Shown here: in pieces, positions 36,069 to 46,451 of the stretch
Position numbering within the stretch: the first letter of the stretch is position 1
Layout of the letters: each line of letters starts with the position of its first letter
DNA from: Selaginella moellendorffii
Lineage: Eukaryota > Streptophyta > Lycopodiopsida > Selaginellales > Selaginellaceae
Assembly (NCBI RefSeq): GCF_000143415.4
Contig: NW_003314272.1
Coordinates: forward strand, 1,831,146-1,895,145
DNA: 64,000 nucleotides
Direction: 5' to 3'
Notes under the pieces: model-generated
What the model was told of the DNA's origin: nothing
The model's input: the letters and a program-made list of their open reading frames with translations, nothing else
Database searches by the model: none
Position numbers and translations under genes: made by a program

Positions 36069-36602
36069 ATGGCTATGGCGGCTTTTCACAGGCATTGCGG
36101 GCGGAGCTTCCACTCGAGCGCGCTCCTGGAGGCCGGTAATTTGCTTCGCCCGCGGGTGAAACTCTTAGCTTTTTTTCCTCCTCCACCAGCGTCGGCCAAG
36201 GTTTTGCGAAAGCCCGGAAAGCTCGCGAAAAAGACCCCGCACAACAAGAGCAACAAGGAATTCGACCCGGAGGCGGCCTCCAAGCGATTGCTCCGGCTGC
36301 TGGAGCTCAAGGAAAGCTTGCGGATCGAGGTGGAGGGGCTCAACAATCTGCTAAAGCTGCCCAAGGGCGGCGCCACGGAGATTGCTGGGCTTATGTGCCG
36401 CGAGGAGATGGAGCAGTGGTACGCGCGCAAGCGATCGGAGGAGCTTGCCAGCCTCAAGAACATCATCGCTGATGCGCTGCGCGAGGACGAGAGGAGCATC
36501 GCCAGCGCGGTGAATCGCTGCGAGGCCAAATTGGACGCATTGATCGGCAAGAAGGACGATCGACTGTTGAGAAAACTGTCGAGGTTCTGGTATGGGCCGT
36601 GA
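36069..36602 (+). CDS. Helical protein with mitochondrial-type presequence, unknown
   Basis: A single open frame from the ATG at 36069 encodes 177 aa (an ATG at 36057 is also in frame). The first 35 residues are Arg/Ser/Ala/His-rich without acids (FHRHCGRSFHSS), like a mitochondrial targeting peptide. Residues 60-170 are strongly helical and charged (ASKRLLRLLELKESLRIEVE, EEMEQWYARKRSEELASLKN), possibly coiled coil. The C terminus ends FWYGP. I recognise no family. Codon composition matches neighbouring genes, which supports it being real. Confidence 0.65.
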   Translation: MAMAAFHRHCGRSFHSSALLEAGNLLRPRVKLLAFFPPPPASAKVLRKPGKLAKKTPHNKSNKEFDPEAASKRLLRLLELKESLRIEVEGLNNLLKLPKGGATEIAGLMCREEMEQWYARKRSEELASLKNIIADALREDERSIASAVNRCEAKLDALIGKKDDRLLRKLSRFWYGP

Positions 36603-36776
36603 GAGAGAGAGTGGGGATTGTTTAAACTGTTCTTGATCCAACGGCTGCCATTGATACTGTTCTTGATCGAATGGCCTAGGGTTCTCTCACCTGGGGTTTT
36701 TGCATCCTGGGAGATATTAGGGTTTGTGGCGAGGATGGAGATCGCCTAGGCGAGGCCAGGTAGCGTAGGCAATGCA

Positions 36777-37831
36777 ATGCTGAGGCTCTCTCGATTTCGC
36801 GGACGCCGGTGTGTTCTTGGAGCTCGCGCCGGGCTAGATTGGTGGAATGCTAGTGGAAATGCGAGCACGAATTCGCCCGGCAGCTGTTGTGGATTGGAGG
36901 AGCGCTATGGATGGAGCGATGATATCGGCAGTGCGCCGCTAATCAGGCAGCAGCAGGAGCGTGGGATCTGTGGATTTGCGTCGGAGAATGGGTGGCATTC
37001 TTCGTCTAGGCGTGAGAATTGGGGTCGGGGCGGCTGGGCGAGGACGCAATACCGAGGCTATGCCGATGAGCCTCCCGGTGGCGACGATGAAGAAGTAAGT
37101 TCTTTCTTTTCTCACTTCTCACGTCAACTTATGCCCGCCTCGTTTCTAGGCTGGAACGGGAGGAGGAAGAGATGAGAGGGACGTGATTCTGGATCTGATC
37201 GAGAAAGATATGGTGTGGTACTTGTCAAATTTTCTGGAACCAGTGGCTTACCTTGTTTGTGGATTGACAGAGCATACAAGACGATGTAGCACTCTACTTG
37301 TACAGCAAAGTTCGCGAGCTAGATCCCAAGACGCTGCTGGGAGCAATGTACTTGAAAGCCGGCTACCAGGCTCCTCGCTACAGCGTCTCGGCCGGCTACA
37401 AGAACAAGTTCGTGGGGACGGTGGTGATCCGGGGCAAGCGCTTCGCGAGCTCGCCGTGCGAGACGCAGGACGAGGCCGAGAAGAGCGCGGCGGACAGCGC
37501 TCTCAGCTGGGTGCTCGGGCAGCCCAGGCAAGGCGGAGCCGCGGGTGACACGCAGGGCCGAGGTAGAGGCCGAGGTGCCGGGGGGATCCGAGGTGGGATG
37601 AGAGGCGGGGGCCGAGGTAGAGGCCGGGGTCGCGGTGGCGGCAACGTTAAGAAGCGAGGCACTGCGCAGCGCGTAGCGATCAAGCCCCGCAAGTGCTTCC
37701 ACGTCGAGATCAACTACAAGCTCATGAGTTTCGTGGTGCTCTACGATGATCCGCAAGAGGTCTACTACCCCTACAAGGATTTTCCAACGCAGCGCGACCT
37801 CGACGCCATCGCGAGAAGACCATCGTTTTAG
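36777..37831 (+). CDS. Organelle-targeted protein with dsRBD-like fold and RGG repeats
   Basis: Exons 36777-37094, 37150-37212 and 37271-37831 join in phase to 313 aa. An Arg-rich N terminus (LRLSRFRGRRCVLGARAG) suggests mitochondrial or dual targeting. Exon 3 starts with a region resembling a double-stranded-RNA-binding domain (PRYSVSAGYKNKFVGTVVIR, then ETQDEAEKSAADSALSWVLG, the alpha helix with the typical Ala pattern). An RG/RGG block follows at about residues 225-260. The C terminus (KCFHVEINYKLMSFVVLYDD) is unfamiliar. A role in organelle RNA binding is inference. Donor 2 (GTGTGG) is weak but required by phase. Confidence 0.75.
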
Positions 37832-37845
37832 TTCTAAGACGAGGT

Positions 37846-37941
37846 TTATAGTTCGTCTTCAGAAGGTGGGGGTTCGATTCCGGGCGACCAAAGTTTTTTT
37901 AGGGCGGCTGTTCGAATCCGGGGACGAGCAAAAGTTTTTTT
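37846..37941 (+). other. Two tandem tRNA T-arm/B-box-like units, each followed by a T7 run
   Basis: GGTTCGATTCC at 37871-37881 matches the RNA polymerase III B-box and is followed by GGGCGACCA and a T7 run (37894-37900). A second unit has GTTCGAATCC at 37910-37919, then a T7 run (37935-37941). Neither has a matching acceptor stem or a clear A-box, so they are not intact tRNAs. They lie just after the stop codon of the RGG protein. Confidence 0.5.
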
Positions 37942-38360
37942 AATCTTTGCGTTTTCTTCCTTTTTATTCTTTTATTTTCGTTTCCCCCCAATACCTAGGA
38001 CCAGAGAGGAGCGGGCTATGGCGTCTTGCGGCGTGGCAAGGGAGCGCTAGGGTTAGAGGCGTGGTGGGAGTTTCCGGAGAGCTAGGGCTGGATTCGAGGT
38101 TGGCTTGATCTTCCGGCGGCAATGGAACAGGGAAATGCGGCGGAGGTAAGGCCGTGAAAGAGGAATGCAGCTGCCAGGAGGAGCGAGAGCTTCCTGCCGG
38201 GAGTAGTATCGCCTGGGCTGGGATTGAGGGGAAGTGATCGGGAAGAAGAGCCGGCTGGGTAGGGTAAACGATCCAGTTAGGGGAGCTCCTTCAAGAAGTA
38301 GCGTGGCTATGAGGCTGTTGATTATAGGGCATTGGTCTAGTTGAGTGGGAAGGAGCTGCA

Positions 38361-41300
38361 ATGGCCGACACGGTCGGCTCCATCTTGGACTATCTCCGGC
38401 AGCACCACTTCTTACAGGCGGAAGCTGCTCTTAAGGCGGAGCTCGCCGGCCGTGAAGTCTCGAATGGCCTCTTCTCCATCGACGTTGATCTTGGCGTCCA
38501 GAGCAACAAGGTGCCCGCCAAAGAGCTTGCCGAGGATGCTTCCGTGCCAAGCGACGTCCAGAATGAAAAGCTGCTGGTTTCCGAGGTTGCGGACTGCCAA
38601 AGGAACTCTACGCTGGTTAAGTACTACATGGGCGTGCCAAAGTCGACTGAGCAGACCACGAGTGCTTCTGTGCAAGCTGGTCCGGAACTTGAGGTAGCAG
38701 AGGACAAGCGTCGTGCTACCGGCAGTGCCGGCACTGAGAATGCTGCAAAGGTCAAGGTGGTGGGAGAGTCGAGCTTGGAGTCGTTGAACGAAGGATTCTG
38801 GGAACAGAAAGATGAGCTGCTTTGGGTGCCCGGGACAAAGCAGGGTCCGCAGCTGGGAAAGGTTCATCCGCTAGACGAGCTGGGGTTTTCGCAGGGAAGG
38901 AAGAGCTCGCAGACGCACAACGATCAGAAGCACAAGGAAGCTGCTCGTCATAAGTCGATGGAGGCCAGGAGCGAACGGAGTGGTCCGGAGAGTACCGATG
39001 AACCACAGGTGTCTAACATCCGATCCACTAGAAAAGAAGCAGCAGAAGACGGTAAACCGGAAGAAAGTTGTCTTGCGTCGCGGCCGACATCATCAGCAAA
39101 CTCTTCAAACCAGAAAGGAGGACAAGATAAAACAAGAGGTTCTGGTGATGCTTCTGAGAGATCAAGCGGGTTTCCTAGGCTTCCTCCGGTGAGGCTGAAA
39201 TCCGTGGAGAAGATACCAGACGAATGGGTTGCACACTGTCGAGTAGGGTCTGACGCCGACGTAGAGATGGACCCGCTGGACGCATCTTCTTTCGCACTTG
39301 GATCTTTTCTTGACGTTCCTGTTGGCCAAGACATTTTGTCGTCGGGTAAGCTCGCAGTTATTTCCACACACGATCTAGCTCTAACACCACGACATGCAGG
39401 TACCAAACGCTGTGCTGCTATTAACAGACCATCTGTTAGCCATGGCATTGTGGAAGATCCATCAGCATCGTTTGCAAACGCAGGTGACGGGTCGGCTGCT
39501 GAGTATCCGGATGAGTATTGGGATTCTGACGCCTACGAAGACGATGACGATCCTGGCTACACACGACGGCCCATTGACGACGAGAAAGAATTTCTGGCAA
39601 GCGAGATCAATTATCCCAGTGAAGAGGAAAGAGCACGGATAGAACATAACCCTGCCCAGCAAGGTACAACTTATGGGAAATATGATGACGATGACCGTTC
39701 TTATGTGGAGTCTTACTTTTCTGGAGAGGAATACTACAGAGGAAGAGACGCCAGAGATAACAACGGTGACGCAGATGTCGACGCCTTATGCGGTGCAGCT
39801 GATGAGCTTTCTTTTAGGCCGCATGCCAACGACTACGATGGTCAGCTGTTAGATTCAGAAGAGCTGAAGCAGATTCGGTCCGAGCCAGCTTGGCAAGGTT
39901 TTGTTGTTCAAGGGAATGCGATAAGGAAGGATCAGGCTGCTACAACTGCCAATGACCAGGATGACTTTAGCCGGGAAATTCGAGAAACGTACCTTGCCGA
40001 AAGTAGTGACGGGGAAGTCGGAAGTCTACAGGATTGTGACTTTCGAGGACGCAACGGTTTCTTGGACGTGGAGAAACGCCGCCAGCAATGTTTCAAACAG
40101 GGAGGACCAAGCTCCGCGGAAGAAGAACATGACATTGTTCTCCAGTATTATAACAGGCCGTGGGGTCACAAAGCACAGGCAAATGGATGTGAGGAGGTCG
40201 ACTTCCAACAAGACAGAAACGGCAGCGTTGAGACGCAGCTCGCGGAAGAGCAGCTCGGTGCCTTTCAGTTCGGCGGCTTTTCTTTTCCGTCTCCATCAAG
40301 TGCTGGCGATGTTGATGGTTCTAGAGCAGAGTCCGGGAGGTCCTTGTGGTCAACAAGAGAAATATCGTCTCGGGGTGAGGAGGTAGATCAATTTGCTAAC
40401 GGCTTCGTTGGTCCAGATGACACGCTAGCCTCTTGGAAACGCAAAAGCAACGAGTCGTCTCCGATTATTAGCGGCGGGGAGGATCACGAGCTCCGTCTGG
40501 CTTTGTCGACACACTCAACTGTGTCACCTGGCTCTACCGAGGACTCCCTCAGTGTTGAAGAAGAGCGAGTTGATGACGAGGATGTGGATGCACAGAGGGA
40601 CGAGACTGAGGCTGCAGCCGCGTATGACGAAGAAGCAATAGCTGTTCATGAGCATTTTCATCGCTTGCAAGCTGAAGAGGAGGAGTTTGAGACCTTTGAC
40701 TTGAAAATTATTCACAGGAAAAACAGGTACTGCACGGTTTATGCTTTCATTCACGCCACTGACGCTGCTTCTTTTGTTTGGTTTTTAGAACTGGATTCGA
40801 GGAAGATAAGGATTTCCAGGTTCTGATCAACTCGGTAATCGCTGGTCGCTATCATGTTACGGAGTTTCTTGGAGCCGCAGCTTTCAGCAAGGCCATCCAG
40901 GCGCATGACCTCTTCACTGGCATGGATGTTTGTATGAAGATCATCAAGAATAACAAGGATTTCTTTGATCAAAGCCTTGACGAGATCAAGCTGCTGAAGT
41001 ATATCAACAAACACGATCCGGCGGACAAGTACCATATTCTACGGTTATATGATTACTTCTATCATCGGGTAAGACGTTTTGTGCAATTCTCACTGTCGGT
41101 ACTGAAACCAAACTTTTCAGGAGCACCTATTTATCGTCTGTGAGCTACTACGAGCTAATCTGTACGAGTTTCACAAGTACAACCGAGATTCGGGAGGGGA
41201 GGTCTATTTCACGATGCCTAGATTGCAGGTAGGAAGTGTTCTAGCTCACAGGTGGATTTTATTCGTAACTCTCGAAACTTTGCAGTCTATTACTCGCCAG

Positions 41301-42005
41301 TGTTTGGAGGCACTGGAGTTCTTGCATGGCCTTGGATTGATACATTGCGATTTGAAGCCGGAGAACATACTAGTAAAGAGCTACAGCCGGTGCGAAGTGA
41401 AGGTGATTGATCTCGGGAGCAGCTGCTTTCAAAGCGACCACCTGTGCTCTTACGTGCAATCCCGATCTTATCGAGCGCCAGAAGTTATACTGGGCCTTCC
41501 CTACGACCAGAAGATTGACATTTGGTCCCTGGGGTGTATTCTAGCGGAGCTTTGCTCAGGAAATGTGAGTATTTGTGATACTTGAACCATGCCATGCTAA
41601 CGTTCGTTCTCGTGTGTTTACAGGTACTATTCCAGAATGACTCCCTGGCAACGCTGCTCGCCCGCGTTGTCGGCATTATTGGCCCTCTAGATCCTGAGAT
41701 GGTGGCCAGAGGACGCGAATCTTACAAATTCTTGACGAAGAACAGCAAGCTGTATGAGCGCAACCAGGTAAAGTGCAGTTTCCAGCTTTGTGGTTTTGGT
41801 TAACGAGACAAAACAGGAGACTAGCCGCATGGAGTACTTAATCCCCAAGAAAACGACGCTGGCACATCGTCTGCCCATGGGCGACCAGGGGTTCCTCGAG
41901 TTTGTGGCGTTCCTTCTCCAGATTAATCCCAAGAACCGTCCCAGCGCGGCCGAGGCACTCAAGCATCCGTGGCTCTCGTATCCATACGAGCCAATCTCGT
42001 CGTGA
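38361..42005 (+). CDS. Plant-specific DYRK protein kinase with LisH motif (DYRKP)
   Basis: Dual-specificity Tyr-regulated Ser/Thr kinase of the CMGC group. Exons 38361-40726, 40789-41068, 41121-41228, 41286-41564, 41624-41767 and 41817-42005 give 1121 aa. A LisH motif opens the protein (SILDYLRQHHFLQAEAALKA). The next 770 residues are acidic, low complexity and in one long exon. The kinase domain (about 810-1115) has VCMKIIKNN (Lys), IHCDLKPENIL (HCD catalytic loop), VIDLGSS (DLG in place of DFG, normal for DYRK), and activation-loop Tyr in SYVQSRSYRAPEVILG, the autophosphorylation site by analogy. The Gly-loop is atypical (FLGAAAFSKAI) as in plant DYRKP. All phases close. About 900 bases downstream lies the convergent MIR319 locus. 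Confidence 0.94.
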
Positions 42006-42483
42006 GTTCCACGAGACGAGACGAGACGAGACGAAGAACACATAGGCCTACACAAAAACACAAACAGTCGAACACACACACACACACACAAACAGAGAGG
42101 AGCAGAAGAACACTTGGGAAAAGAAAAGTTGAGTGCTGGTTTTGTTGCCTTGCTGACGTTCGTGGGTTTTGCATTCCTTCAGCTTACAGTTTCGGGGTGT
42201 ATTTCTACAAGACCAAAGGGTTGTATTCTATCTTCTTCATCTTCTCCACTCCACCACCACCACCATTTGTCCGTCTTCTGGTTTTTTCTCCTTCGATTCT
42301 TTCCTTCTTTTGGTTTTTTTTTTTTTTGTTCTTCGTTTTCTTTATATTTGTTTTGGTGCTGTTTTTACGTCCCGGTCAAGAGCGGAGGTTCTTTGTAACA
42401 TATATTTCCAAACACTGATGCTGCCGCTGTAGTAGCTCTCACTCTCTGATTCTTCTAATGCAAAAAAACAAAGCCAGAAATTC

Positions 42484-42557
42484 TTGGAAAATTATACTCT
42501 AGTTTTGAAAAGTGTGACTCGACTTCTGGTTGGAAAATTATACTCTAGTTTTGAAAA
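42484..42557. repeat. 28-bp direct repeat pair downstream of DYRKP
   Basis: TTGGAAAATTATACTCTAGT... occurs at 42484-42512 and again at 42529-42557, separated by 16 bases. It is identical in both copies, so a recent small duplication. Confidence 0.85.
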
Positions 42558-42568
42558 GGATGTTGTGT

Positions 42569-42577
<9 letters not shown>

Positions 42578-42599
<22 letters not shown>
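42578..42599. repeat. (GCA)7 microsatellite
   Basis: Perfect GCA/CAG run, not within a supported gene. Confidence 0.8.
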
Positions 42600-42904
42600 T
42601 TGCAGCTGCACGACTGGGAAGTGGATTTTCTTAACGAGTCAAATCTAGAGAAAAGAAATTTTATATAAAATAAAATAAAATCGGAAAAAGAGAGGAAAGA
42701 AAACTGTTGTTCCGTGTTGGACTTGCGGGGATTCTCAGTTTGCAAGTACTGGTGTAACATATTTATTATTTCTCTCTGAAGATATATAGCCTAAGATATT
42801 ATCATCTCTCGCAAAATCCTGAGGAACACTCAGCCGGAAGGAAATCAGCAGAGGCTGCTTTGGGTGTCCAAGTCACTTTCGCGCGAGTGGAGTGTTTTGT
42901 GGGA

Positions 42905-43108
42905 ACAAGGGAGCTCCCTTCAGTCCAAGGCAGGTCGATCAAAGCTCGAGAGAGAACCAGCTCCCGCATCATGCAAGCGTCTACCACTGGACAAAAGAAG
43001 CTCTCTTTCTGAAACTGGCATTGTAACTTTCCAAGGTACGCGGATGCATGAGTCGGCAGCAGGACCATCTCCAGCTCCACCTGAGTTGAACTAAAGGAAG
43101 CTCCCGCG
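42905..43108 (-). ncRNA. MIR319: MIR319 precursor foldback
   Basis: The minus strand at 42928-42909 reads TTGGACTGAAGGGAGCTCCC, the canonical miR319 sequence (targets TCP genes). The opposite arm, 43105-43086 on the minus strand, reads GGGAGCTTCCTTTAGTTCAA. It pairs with miR319 along its length with G-U pairs and few mismatches. Pairing extends inward (CAGGTG near 43080 with the segment near 42932) and a second paired block exists nearer the loop (about 43030-43060 with 42957-42990). The long foldback (about 200 nt) with mature strand on the 3' arm is the known MIR319 architecture, processed from loop to base. No protein gene overlaps it. Confidence 0.93.
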
Positions 43109-43485
43109 AACAAAAACACACACACACACAACGAGAAGAATCTAAACGTATTTGTTTCCAGGCCCCACGCCATCGCTGAAAAGAGCTCAGGTTTTTGGAT
43201 CATTCATTCCTCCCTCCTGCCCAGATTTCTGCCTAGATTTCTGGAATGGCAAGCATTGAAAGCAGTCAGGAGCATGAAAGGAGGGACGTACCTCAAGGAC
43301 GAAGAGAGAATTGGATAGATTGTAGATGGATTGCAGGCAGCAGCAGCACCAACATTGTCTATCACACGCTAACAATCTCCGCTCTGGCTCGCCCGCGCGT
43401 CGTCGTCGTCGGTGTCCGCGTCGGCGTCGGTGAGAACCCATCCCTCTGGAATGAGAAGACCCAATATGTCAAAATCCCATTCACA

Positions 43486-43518
<33 letters not shown>

Positions 43519-45286
43519 ACTCTCCTTTCTTGCTCACTCTCTCTCTCTTTTCTCGCTGGCTGCTGGGCTCGATGTGAAGTGAAAAGCGAGCAGCGGCAGC
43601 AGCGGCAAGAGCGAGCCAGGCAAGAGACAAGGAAAACCCGCCAGCACAAAATTAAAAAGCCGTGCGAATCTCTGAAACAGGCAAAGCAAAAGGTCGCGCA
43701 AAAGTGCAGCACCGCAAAAACACGAACGGCCAGAGAGCCGCCAGAGCCAGATTAGCCACACAACCCCCACGATGATAAGAGAGAAAGGAAAAGATCTGCG
43801 GTGATACTCTGGATTAGCTCATGGAAAAATGAGAGCTATGGTTGACGGGACAACACTCTCTCTCTCTCTCGGGGGAGCTTTATAGTGCGTTCGTACAGCC
43901 GGCCTGCGCCACGTGGCGGCGGGGCTTGCCTGCCTGCAACAACAACAACAACAACAACAGGGAAGTCTTTTTTGACTGATTTTTCCGCCTGAATTTTGAA
44001 CAAGCTTTTCACCTTGTTGCACACACAAAATCACACTTGCTGCCACTTGGTTTCAGCTTTGGAGATTTGCAGGCACATTCTGGGGTGGTGGTGGATGGAG
44101 GGAGGGAATGTGTATTTGTATGCGTACCTTCGAGTGTCATCACAAAAGCTGTGCAAGCTACATGTTTGAAAAGCTGATGCAGGAGTAGGCAGTGTTTAGC
44201 AGTCTCGTCCCCATATATCACGCAGATAATGAAGACACCACCTTGTCGATCGATCTTTTCGATACGGAGAATCAACTCCTTGAGCTCTGTCAAAACATAG
44301 CAAATATTTCGCGGAAGCGTAGTGTGGACAATGTGGCTATGATCAGCTAGCTATATACATAGCCAACGTGGATCTGGCTGCGTAAACCTCCAACACTGAA
44401 CCTCAGGATGCTCTTGCCCGCATGCAAGCAAGGCATAAGATTCTACCAGATGCTCGAAGCCAACGTTGTGGTTCTCAGGGCTAGTGCTAGTGCTGACTCT
44501 GGACCGGCGGCATTGACGAGCAGTGATGCGGCGAAAAGAGCGATGGTTTTTGGCGATCATCGTCATCACGGTTCCAGCGATGCTACCCAGGATCAACTCT
44601 CTATGCACTGGAGATAATGCCGAGCTTCGTGAAAACATAGCTGTATCCTTGCAATTCTTCGGCTAGGCTGGAGAAGCAGTGCCGTTTTTTTCTTTACTTT
44701 TTTCTCCGAGTCTTAAGGTCGAATATCTCCAGTTGGAACACAGCCATGCGAACGGCAACCGCTTATTAGAAATGCGGTTGACAGATTCTTCCGGCCGTAG
44801 GCCCAGGGAGGAGACACAGCAAGAAACCAGAGGGCTACAGTGCTTTTGACTTCCCAAGGCTCGCGAGCAAGCCTGTTTCTCTTTCCCGCTAAGTAATCAA
44901 GCCCAAGACTTCCCAGTCTTCTAGAAAGCTTTAGACGAAGGTGCCCATTAGTGCCCCAGGAAGATGGTGGCGAAATTTTTGGAAGAAAGGAGGCGAGATG
45001 GCGATGGAAGAAATATACTTTGTCCATTCACCATGACAAATCTGCGGCGTGTGGGCCTGGCATGGAAACAAGACCACACAGTTGGCTCTCGCCGGGCCCC
45101 GGACGGAGAAACGTGGCGCTGGATGAACGAAGGCGCGAGAAAATGGCGAGTGCCAAGTTAGTTAAAGCCAAATCCCGAGTTTTGAGCTATGGCGTACGCG
45201 CCCACAGAATGAAGGGGCTAGAGTTTCTTTCTAGACAAGTCACAGACAGGGATCTCCGGCGGTAAGAGATCTTCCAGGTGCGAGAG
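43109..45286. other. Intergenic, upstream of MIR319 and of the Cys-rich gene
   Basis: Holds (CT)n at 43485-43508 and again near 43520-43560 and (CAA)8 at 43937-43960. On the minus strand a TATA-like CACTATAAAG lies near 43878-43887, a possible pri-miR319 promoter (inference). A frame at 44009-44290 (minus) looks faintly protein-like (LKELILRIEKIDRQGGVF) but has no start or partner exons that I can establish. Confidence 0.5.
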
Positions 45287-46232
45287 ATGTTGTCGCCCAG
45301 GAGCAGGAGGGAGGCGATCGAGCAGGGCAAAGCGGAGCTAAACAGGCTGTACGAGCAGCTCCCGGAGAGCGCCCACGATCTGTCCTTGCGAGATCTGGTG
45401 GAGCACCCGACGATCCCCCTGTCCGGGGGCCTCCCCGTGGAGCAGCGCCAAGAGGGTCTCCCCCCGGACGTGGCGGCGTTTGGCTCCGCCACCGCATTCT
45501 TCTTCTCGGTCACCTCCTCACCGCCGCGCTCCACCAGCGGCGCCGCCACCACCAGGGGGGTGATCAGCGCTAGGATCGACGCTCCTCCTCCTCCTCTGCC
45601 CGTGTCAGTGAAGCACATCTCGCCAAGGAAGGTTTCCCCCAGGCCCTCGCCGCCACCGTCGCCCAGGAGTGGGATTAAGTCGCTGCCAGCCTCGCCCGTG
45701 TGGAGAATCTACAAGGAGCCGCAAGTGAAGCCAATCCTCCCGGCTCTCAGCTTCGATCATGGCGTCCATAGCAAGTGTAGCTCTTGCTCCGCCCATGTCA
45801 TCTTCTTCAAGACCAAGTGCCAGGTACTGCGAGAAACGCTTCTCTAGTTTGGATTTCTCGGAACGATCACTGCAAAGATCGATCTTTCGAGCAGAGGACT
45901 TTGGTGGCACTCATCTTCTTTGTTTTCCTTTCCAGGTGTGCAGTCGATTGTATTGCAACAGGTGTGTGAAGCGGGCGACATGCACGTCAAAGTGCGGCCA
46001 AGGATGCTTCAGTAGCAGCCATAGCCAAGAAGGCTCGGCGCCCACCAAGAGGTATGAGAATTCAAGGTTTGACAAGGTTGGGAAGTCAAGAATTCTTGGT
46101 TGTTTTGAATGTAGGAGAGGGATACTCCCGGGCTCGTCTTGTTGGCCTTTCCCAATCACGAAGGCCTCGTCGCGACCTCGCAGCAAAACGGGAAATGGGG
46201 ACTCTATACACCCCGCCAGCGCAGATTTCTAA
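45287..46232 (+). CDS. Cys-rich putative zinc-binding protein, unknown function
   Basis: Exon 45287-45823 encodes 179 residues: a helical start (SRREAIEQGKAELNRLYEQL), a Ser/Pro-rich middle (SPRPSPPPSPRSG) and CSSC. Exon 2 from 45936 adds CSRLYCNRCVKRATCTSKCG. Together these form a run of closely spaced CxxC pairs consistent with one or two zinc sites. The 3' end is uncertain: the frame stays open to 46232, and a further 63-nt intron (46052-46114) with good splice sites would keep the same frame. Resembles small plant Cys-rich proteins of unknown role. I do not assign a name. ATG chosen as the first in frame. Confidence 0.65.
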
Positions 46233-46451
46233 GCGAAAAGGCGGCGACCCCATTTTCTCTCTTTTTTTTTTTTTTGTGTGTGTCTGTTTGGCTCGCGTCG
46301 AAGGTCTAGTTCTCGCATCTCGTGTAAATTCTTGGTAGTAAAGTTGTAGAGCTAAAATGTGGGAGATGATTCGCTGAGATATGGCATCTACACTTTTAGA
46401 ACACATTCCAAATGCCTTTGCCAACGTTTTTTACAGAGAATCTGGACACTG

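Noticed and set aside
44351-44638. Minus-strand 95-aa open frame upstream of the MIR319 locus
   Set aside because: No recognisable family and other frames look equally protein-like; no partner exons.
45144-45266. Short plus-strand frame MASAKLVKAKSRVLS...
   Set aside because: Likely 5' UTR of the Cys-rich gene; too short and without support.
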